27,715 bases of DNA, taken from assembly GCA_035713725.1 (NCBI GenBank), contig DASTMZ010000072.1, positions 1 through 27,715 of the forward strand. The letters are read 5' to 3'. A program made the translations under genes and the position numbers. This document shows, piece after piece, positions 22,712 to 27,715 of this stretch. Source of the stretch: DASQPR01 sp035713725. Its GTDB lineage: Bacteria; Actinomycetota; Actinomycetes; Mycobacteriales; Micromonosporaceae. A model generated the notes under the pieces. That model was not told the DNA's origin. It made no database searches and worked only from the letters and a program-made list of their open reading frames with translations. Position 1 is the stretch's first letter, and every line of letters begins with the position of its first letter.

Positions 22712-23896
22712 ATGACCCAGCAAAAGTTGCCGGTGCGACTTCACACCGCAAGCGGGTCCAGCGTGGCCCAGGACACTATCGAGGCGGGTACGGCCGCCGC
22801 ACGCCAAGCCATGGCGGGCATGCACGGTCATACGCCGGAACTAATCATCGTGTACACGACGGTCCGCTACGACTTGCCCGCGTTGCTCGGCGCGATTCGT
22901 GCGGTGACCGGCGACGTGCCGTTGGTCGGCGAGACGAGCGCCGGTCACTTTGCTGGCGCGGAACTGATCGCGCCGGAGACCGGAGTCGTGGTGCTGGCAA
23001 TGACCGCGGGTCCATATCGGCTCGGCATCGCGTCGGTGCAAGGACTCGCCGCCGATGGCGAGACCGCCGGCATCACGTTGGCGCGTCAGGCCCGCGCCAC
23101 TCTCGAACCGGACCGCAGCCGATACGAAACAATGCTGGTGTTCGTCGACGGTTTGGCACCGGAGCAGCAGGCGCTCGTTGGTGGCATCCACCGTGTGGTC
23201 GGCGCGGCGGTGCCCGTTGTGGGTGGCGGTGCGGCCGACGACCGCCGGCTGAGCCAGACGTTCGTGTTCCGTGACGGCGAGGCGCTCTCCGACGCCGCGG
23301 TCGCGGTGTGGATCGGTTCGGACGAACCAATCCCGGTGGTCGTGGGACACGGTTGGCACCCGATTGGATTGCCGCTGCTGGTGACGAAGACCGACGGTCA
23401 AGTCGTACACGAGATCGCCGGGCGGCCGGCGCGCGACGTGTTCGAGGACCACATTCGGCAAGGCAATCGTGAGGAGCTGGACCGGGTGCGGCCGGGCGGC
23501 TACTACTCGACACACGCGTTCGGCCTGATCGAGCCGGACGGGACGCACCTGATCCGCGGCGTATTCATGGACGGCGACCAGATGATCAATACATTCGCGC
23601 CGTTGCCGGTCTACTCGGCGATTCAGATCATGTCGTGCGACGAGGACGATCTGCTGTCGGTCAGCGAAGACGTCGCGCGGCGTGCGGTGGCCGGTCGCGA
23701 CGCGTCCGTACTGCTCGTGTTCAGCTGCATCGCCCGTCTCGATGTGCTCCAGTCGCGCGGCGAGGAAGAGGCGGTGCGACTGCAGGCGGCCGCCGGCGAC
23801 GTGCCGACGTTCGGCATCTACACGTACGGGGAGTTTGCCCGTACGACGAGTGTGGCCGGATATCACAACTCGACAGTCGCCGCCGTCGCGCTGTGA
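22712..23896 (+). CDS. FIST-domain sensory protein (FIST_N + FIST_C)
   Basis: A 394-residue protein consisting of the FIST_N and FIST_C domains only. The ATG at 22712 follows AAGGGGG by four bases; the longer reading overlaps the promoter. FIST_N covers about 30-215 (ELIIVYTTVRYDLPALLGAI, VPLVGETSAGHFAG, PVVGGGAADDRRLSQTFVF), and FIST_C about 230-380 (GGYYSTHAFGLIEPDGTHLI, FSCIARLDVL, FGIYTYGEFARTTSVAGYHN). Such domains are proposed to sense small ligands, perhaps amino acids, and are often fused to signalling domains. Here the output enzyme is a separate protein encoded seven bases downstream. No signal peptide is seen, so sensing is cytoplasmic. Confidence 0.92.
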   Translation: MTQQKLPVRLHTASGSSVAQDTIEAGTAAARQAMAGMHGHTPELIIVYTTVRYDLPALLGAIRAVTGDVPLVGETSAGHFAGAELIAPETGVVVLAMTAGPYRLGIASVQGLAADGETAGITLARQARATLEPDRSRYETMLVFVDGLAPEQQALVGGIHRVVGAAVPVVGGGAADDRRLSQTFVFRDGEALSDAAVAVWIGSDEPIPVVVGHGWHPIGLPLLVTKTDGQVVHEIAGRPARDVFEDHIRQGNREELDRVRPGGYYSTHAFGLIEPDGTHLIRGVFMDGDQMINTFAPLPVYSAIQIMSCDEDDLLSVSEDVARRAVAGRDASVLLVFSCIARLDVLQSRGEEEAVRLQAAAGDVPTFGIYTYGEFARTTSVAGYHNSTVAAVAL

Positions 23897-23903
23897 GGCG
23901 ACC

Positions 23904-26255
23904 GTGATCGAACCCAGCCAGCATGACGTCGTTGCACTGACCGAGCAATTGCGGGAGGCCACGACGGCAGCCCGTCACGCGTACCGGGACACCGGGCGCC
24001 TGATCCGCCTGCTCACCGTACTCAGCAGTCCGGCCCCTCCGGACGAGCTGCTCGGCCGCGCGCTGGCGGGGCTGTCCGAGGCATTCGACGCGGACATTGT
24101 GTGCGTCGTTGGCGAAGTCGACGACCGGTTTTTGGTCACCGCGGCAAGCGGTCTTGCCGAGGGCGACACTTCCCATGTGGAGGGTTGGTCACTCGGCGAG
24201 GCGGCCACCACCGCGGTGCGCGACCGGCGGCCGGTGGCGTGGGACATCGAGTCGGGCGCTCGCGACGTGCCGCCATCGCTTGCCGGGCTGGGCATCCGCT
24301 CGGGCGCGTTCGTACCCATGTCGGCCAGCACCGAACAGTCCAACGAACTCTTGGTGCTCTACCGGAGCACCGGTGAGACGTTCAGCGGCACCGATCTTCA
24401 CGTGCTCGCCTCCGTCGCGCAGCGGCTCCGCATCGCCGCCGAGGATCGTGAGCGCGCCGTGGCCATCGAGCGCCTCGCGGAGTCCGGCCATCTGCTCGCG
24501 CCGCACCTGGACTCGGGATCGTTGGTAGAAACCGCGGCCGAGCTTCTCAAGCGGTTGACCATGTCGGACGACGCGTGGGTGGTCGGCATCTCCGACGGCC
24601 TCGCATACGGTCGCGCGCATCACGGTACGGCGCCGGTCGAGGTGGACACGATCGGAGAGCGCCCGGTCACCGAGCTTCGCGCATGGCACACCGCCGCGCG
24701 CGGCGAGGCGTGGACGGGGTTCGCCGAGCCGTGGGAGGGATCGGTGCCGCGAACCGTGCTGTGCGTCCCGGTGTTGCGGGACAGTACGCCGATCGCGTTG
24801 CTCTACGCCTCGCGGAACGGGCCGCGACCGTTCGGCGTCGAGGTCACCGAGATCGCGATGATCTTCGCGAGCTACTTCAGTACCGCGTTGGAGAATGCCG
24901 GCCTGTATAGAGAGTTGCGGCACCGCGCGACGCAGGATCCGCTGACCGGACTCGCCAACCGTGAGCTCGCGGTGCAGCGGCTCGACCATGTGCTGACCAC
25001 CGGCCCGGAGCCGCTGACCGGCCTGCTGTTCTGCGACCTCGACGGCTTCAAGGCGGTCAACGACCGGCTCGGCCACGAGGCCGGCGACGAACTGTTGCAG
25101 CAGGTCGCCGCGAGGTTGCAGAACGCCTTAAGACTCAAGGATCTGCTGGCGCGTTTCGGCGGCGACGAGTTCGTGGCGGTGTTGGGCGAGATCCGGAGCC
25201 TCGATGACGTCACCGAGGTGGGCAGGCGCCTGATTGACGCACTCCGCGAGCCGTTCGAACTCGGTGGCGAGCGAGTGATCGTGTCGGCGAGCATCGGCGG
25301 CGTCCTCGGTGCGCGCGGTGCTACCACCGCCGGCACCATGCTCCGCGACGCGGATGCCGCGATGTACGTGGCGAAGTCCCGGGGACCGGGCGTGGTGGAA
25401 GTGTTCGACGACGCGGCCTCCAACCGGTCGCTCGACCGGCTCAGCATCCGCTCCGAGCTGCTTCGTGCCCTCGACCGCAACGAGTTCGAGGTGCTCTACC
25501 AACCGATCGTCGACCTCGAGTCGGGCCGCCCGACGGCGTTCGAGGCTCTGCTGCGCTGGACGCATCCGGAGCGCGGCGCGATCCCACCGGATGTCTTCAT
25601 TCCGCTCGCCGAAGAGACCGGCGAGATCGTACCCATCGGCACGTGGGTCGTCGAACAGGCCTGCCAGCAGCTCGCGACGTGGCAGCGAATGCCCGGATGC
25701 GACGATCTCAAGATCTCGGTGAACCTGTCCGCCGCGCAACTGTGGCACGGCGACACCGCCGACAAGGTGGTGTCACTCATGCACGAGGCCGGCGTCGCAC
25801 CGGGCGATGTGTGGCTCGAGGTCACCGAACGCAGTCACGCCGGTGACGACGTCACCGCGGTCACGAAGCGCCTACGCGCCAACGGCGTGCACTTCGCGCT
25901 CGACGACTTCGGCAGCTCCTACTCGAACCTCGCCTACCTGAAGCAGTTTCCGGCCGAGTGCCTGAAGATCGATCGATCATTTATCCGTTGCGTGGCCGTC
26001 GAGGGGACCGACCGAAGCATCGTGCGCGCGATCCTGGCGATGGCCGACTCGCTCAACCTCGACGTGGTGGCCGAAGGCGTGGAGCAGTCCGATCAACGCG
26101 ACGCATTGATCGCCCTCGGCTGCCGGCTGGGACAGGGATATTTCTTCGCGCCGGCATTGTCGGGTGCGGAGGCGACCGCACTTCTGCGCGAGCGGGTGAC
26201 CGTGCCGCGGCCGAGCACCGCGGTCAGTGGTCTGCGCTTGGCAAGTCGCCGCTGA
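23904..26255 (+). CDS. GAF-GAF-GGDEF-EAL cyclic-di-GMP enzyme
   Basis: A 783-residue soluble protein. The GTG at 23904 is chosen because it lies seven bases after the FIST stop and opens a coherent protein (IEPSQHDVVALTEQLREATT). Two GAF-like sensor domains (about 35-170 and 190-330) precede a GGDEF domain whose active motif RFGGDEF is intact (GGDEF 419-423), with an inhibitory-site RLKD five residues before it. The EAL domain has EAL at 547-549 plus NLSAAQL, LEVTERS, DDFGSSYSNLAYLKQF, LKIDRSFI and VAEGVEQ, so the key phosphodiesterase residues are present. Both making and breaking of c-di-GMP look possible; the balance is presumably set by the GAF domains and the FIST partner. Confidence 0.94.
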   Translation: MIEPSQHDVVALTEQLREATTAARHAYRDTGRLIRLLTVLSSPAPPDELLGRALAGLSEAFDADIVCVVGEVDDRFLVTAASGLAEGDTSHVEGWSLGEAATTAVRDRRPVAWDIESGARDVPPSLAGLGIRSGAFVPMSASTEQSNELLVLYRSTGETFSGTDLHVLASVAQRLRIAAEDRERAVAIERLAESGHLLAPHLDSGSLVETAAELLKRLTMSDDAWVVGISDGLAYGRAHHGTAPVEVDTIGERPVTELRAWHTAARGEAWTGFAEPWEGSVPRTVLCVPVLRDSTPIALLYASRNGPRPFGVEVTEIAMIFASYFSTALENAGLYRELRHRATQDPLTGLANRELAVQRLDHVLTTGPEPLTGLLFCDLDGFKAVNDRLGHEAGDELLQQVAARLQNALRLKDLLARFGGDEFVAVLGEIRSLDDVTEVGRRLIDALREPFELGGERVIVSASIGGVLGARGATTAGTMLRDADAAMYVAKSRGPGVVEVFDDAASNRSLDRLSIRSELLRALDRNEFEVLYQPIVDLESGRPTAFEALLRWTHPERGAIPPDVFIPLAEETGEIVPIGTWVVEQACQQLATWQRMPGCDDLKISVNLSAAQLWHGDTADKVVSLMHEAGVAPGDVWLEVTERSHAGDDVTAVTKRLRANGVHFALDDFGSSYSNLAYLKQFPAECLKIDRSFIRCVAVEGTDRSIVRAILAMADSLNLDVVAEGVEQSDQRDALIALGCRLGQGYFFAPALSGAEATALLRERVTVPRPSTAVSGLRLASRR

Positions 26256-26307
26256 ACCCGAACGGGTCGGTGAGGCCACATGCCGCGAGCCTGCACTCAG
26301 CGACGCA

Positions 26308-26341
26308 GCGGTGGGGCGGTCGTGCACGACCGCCCCACCGC
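26308..26341. terminator. Perfect 34-nt palindrome, bidirectional terminator
   Basis: GCGGTGGGGCGGTCGTG (26308-26324) is followed immediately by its exact complement (26325-26341): 17-bp arms with no spacer. It lies between two convergent stop codons (26255 and 26350). Stem strength and placement make it the clearest terminator in the window. Confidence 0.85.
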
Positions 26342-26349
26342 ACCGACGT

Positions 26350-27642
26350 TCAGAACGCCAGGCCGACCACGAAGAACTGCGCGACGTCCCCGCCGGTGTC
26401 GTCCGACATGCCGAACGCGCCGTCGTCGTAGGCGGTGGACGCACTGCCGATCGACTGGCCCGCGGCGGCGCCGATCGGGTCGACGATCACCCAGCTTGTC
26501 CGTCCGCCGGCGCCGGGCCGGCCGCTGCCTGCGTCCGGCGCGGACACCAGCAGGCCGCGATCGGCAACCGGGTACGCCATCCGTACGTCACCGCCGGGCA
26601 ACGTGACGCGGTCGGAGCCGTCCGGGCGCTGGATGAAGTCGGTGATCGTCGCACTGTCGGCCACCGTGCCGACGCAGAACACCGCGGCGCACGAGAGCGC
26701 TCGTGCCCCGGCCGGCGCCGACACGTCGATCGTGGCACCTGTGACGAGATTCTTGAGCTGGCGCGCCACCCCGGAGCGGCCGAGCACGTCGAGCGGACCG
26801 AGCCCGGTGTCGTACGGCGACCCGTGTACGTCGTCGAGCCGTACTGCCCATGGCGAGGTGCCATGCAACACGTACATGTCCGCGAAGCCTGGCAATGGGG
26901 TGGGCGTTCCACCATTGAGGGCAAGTCGCACAACGCCGGGATCGCTGCCCGACCAGTAGACCGCATCGTCCGTTGCGTACCAAGGGCCGGTCGCCGCTGC
27001 CGGTGTTCCGATATGTGCGACTTGCTGAGGTGGCCCGCCGGAAACCGGCGCGGTGTAGACGTTAAAGCCACCCGGCGCGTCGACATCCCACACGATTCGG
27101 TGTGCCGTCGCCGCCCACCGGCTGACCGTCGGCGCGCCGCCGAGGCGTGCCACGGTGCTGATCAGTCGGTACGTGCCGGCCACCGTGTCGAACGAATACA
27201 GCGCGTCGGTCTTGGCCGCGGTCGAACCGCTGGACACGAGCACGTGGGTCTGGTCGATCGTGGCGAGCGCAAACGGTATGCCGCCGTCCGGAGGTCGGGT
27301 GGACAGATCGATCACCGCGCCGGGAAACGCGGCGGGCAGCGGCGGCAGCGTCGCTCCGGCCGCCGGCAGGTGCCATCGGCCCGGCCCGCGCGGAATCGGC
27401 ACCGACGGCGACGTGACAGCCGAGCCGCCCGGTGTGGGCGTGTGAGTGGCGCCGACGAGGGGCATCGTGACCGCGATGCCGACGGCAATCGCGACGACGC
27501 CGGCACCGACCGAGATTGCCGCGCGCGTCCGACGGCGCCGTACGTACCGGCCCGTGACCACCTCAGCGAGGTTGGGCGGTCCGGACGGCGCGGATTCGGC
27601 GATGGATCGGAGATCCTGCGCCAGCACGTCGTAGTCGATCAC
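26350..27642 (-). CDS. Membrane-anchored beta-propeller-like protein coupled to a sigma factor
   Basis: A 430-residue protein starting at GTG 27642, supported by GGGGAGGA (27648-27655). About 36 cytoplasmic residues (MIDYDVLAQDLRSIAESAPS) and an Arg cluster RYVRRRRTR precede one membrane helix (about 42-62, ISVGAGVVAIAVGIAVTMPL). The extracytoplasmic part is Pro-rich and then built of repeated strands of TolB/WD40-like type (DALYSFDTVAGTYRLIST, HRIVWDVDAPGGFNVYTAPV, DAVYWSGSDPGVVRLALNGG). Two cysteines in LSCAAVFC may form a disulphide. The upstream gene, overlapping by four bases (GTGA), looks like a sigma factor, so this could be an anti-sigma-like sensor; no zinc motif is present and the role is inferred. 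Confidence 0.75.
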   Translation of the reverse strand: MIDYDVLAQDLRSIAESAPSGPPNLAEVVTGRYVRRRRTRAAISVGAGVVAIAVGIAVTMPLVGATHTPTPGGSAVTSPSVPIPRGPGRWHLPAAGATLPPLPAAFPGAVIDLSTRPPDGGIPFALATIDQTHVLVSSGSTAAKTDALYSFDTVAGTYRLISTVARLGGAPTVSRWAATAHRIVWDVDAPGGFNVYTAPVSGGPPQQVAHIGTPAAATGPWYATDDAVYWSGSDPGVVRLALNGGTPTPLPGFADMYVLHGTSPWAVRLDDVHGSPYDTGLGPLDVLGRSGVARQLKNLVTGATIDVSAPAGARALSCAAVFCVGTVADSATITDFIQRPDGSDRVTLPGGDVRMAYPVADRGLLVSAPDAGSGRPGAGGRTSWVIVDPIGAAAGQSIGSASTAYDDGAFGMSDDTGGDVAQFFVVGLAF

Positions 27643-27715
27643 GTTGTTCCTCCCCGTAAGAGTTCCAGCTGAGGCGTCGCCCGGAGCTTGGCGAACGCGC
27701 GGGCGGCCTGAGAAC
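27639..27715 (-). CDS. C-terminal tail of a probable sigma factor (cut by right edge)
   Basis: Only the last 24 codons are visible, reading SQAARAFAKLRATPQLELLR then GGTT and stop. An Ala/Arg-rich helix of the form ARAFAKLRA is usual for the end of region 4 in ECF sigma factors, and the gene is coupled (GTGA) to a one-helix membrane protein with an extracytoplasmic domain, a usual sigma/anti-sigma arrangement. The evidence is short, so the family call is tentative; the reading frame itself is well supported by the overlap. Confidence 0.45.
   Translation of the reverse strand, partial: SQAARAFAKLRATPQLELLRGGTT

Overview
The window is high-GC DNA with the strong third-position G/C bias, dense gene packing, near-leaderless starts, and SigK/RskA-type regulation expected of an actinomycete (Actinomycetota). 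I cannot name the genus. About 26 protein genes are supported. Two are cut by the window edges. I see no rRNA, tRNA, CRISPR array, integrase or transposase. It reads as ordinary chromosome carrying several separate functional modules.

Left end (1-6188) is a xylan/xylo-oligosaccharide utilisation locus. A LacI-type regulator and a CE7 acetylxylan esterase (cut by the left edge) read leftwards. A CUT1 sugar-binding lipoprotein, two MalF/MalG-like permeases and a secreted GH10 endo-xylanase read rightwards. An imperfect palindrome between the two arms overlaps the candidate -35 elements of both and is the likely LacI-type operator. No transport ATPase is encoded, so the importer probably borrows a shared MsiK-type ATPase.

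Middle (6349-14157) is housekeeping and accessory metabolism: a flavin monooxygenase and a quinone-oxidoreductase-like MDR protein (translationally coupled, leftwards), a formamidase/acetamidase, a small one-helix membrane protein, a double-RCK ion-channel-like protein, a general-stress-17M-like membrane protein, an APH-fold phosphotransferase and a class I methyltransferase. GC-rich hairpins sit between the convergent gene pairs.

The most interesting block is 14150-20538. An ECF sigma factor (SigK type) and its zinc-motif anti-sigma factor (RskA type) read leftwards. A three-gene operon reads rightwards: a secreted, membrane-anchored DUF4331 protein with a His-rich tail, a membrane-anchored TPR protein, and a NicO/RcnA-like metal permease with a roughly 19-His loop. 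The intergenic region holds two divergent promoter candidates with the same architecture (CCAATC-N16-CCGAAT leftwards, CCAAAC-N16-CCGAAT rightwards). This suggests that the sigma factor controls both itself and the operon, i.e. an envelope/metal response module whose function I do not recognise from the literature.

Right end (20711-27715) has a degenerate IscA/HesB-like protein, an orphan small protein, a structured GC-rich gap, a DUF998 membrane protein, a two-gene FIST + GAF-GAF-GGDEF-EAL signalling operon with a perfect TATAAT -10, a 17-bp-arm bidirectional terminator, and a membrane-anchored beta-propeller-like protein coupled by a 4-nt overlap to the tail of what looks like another sigma factor running off the right edge.
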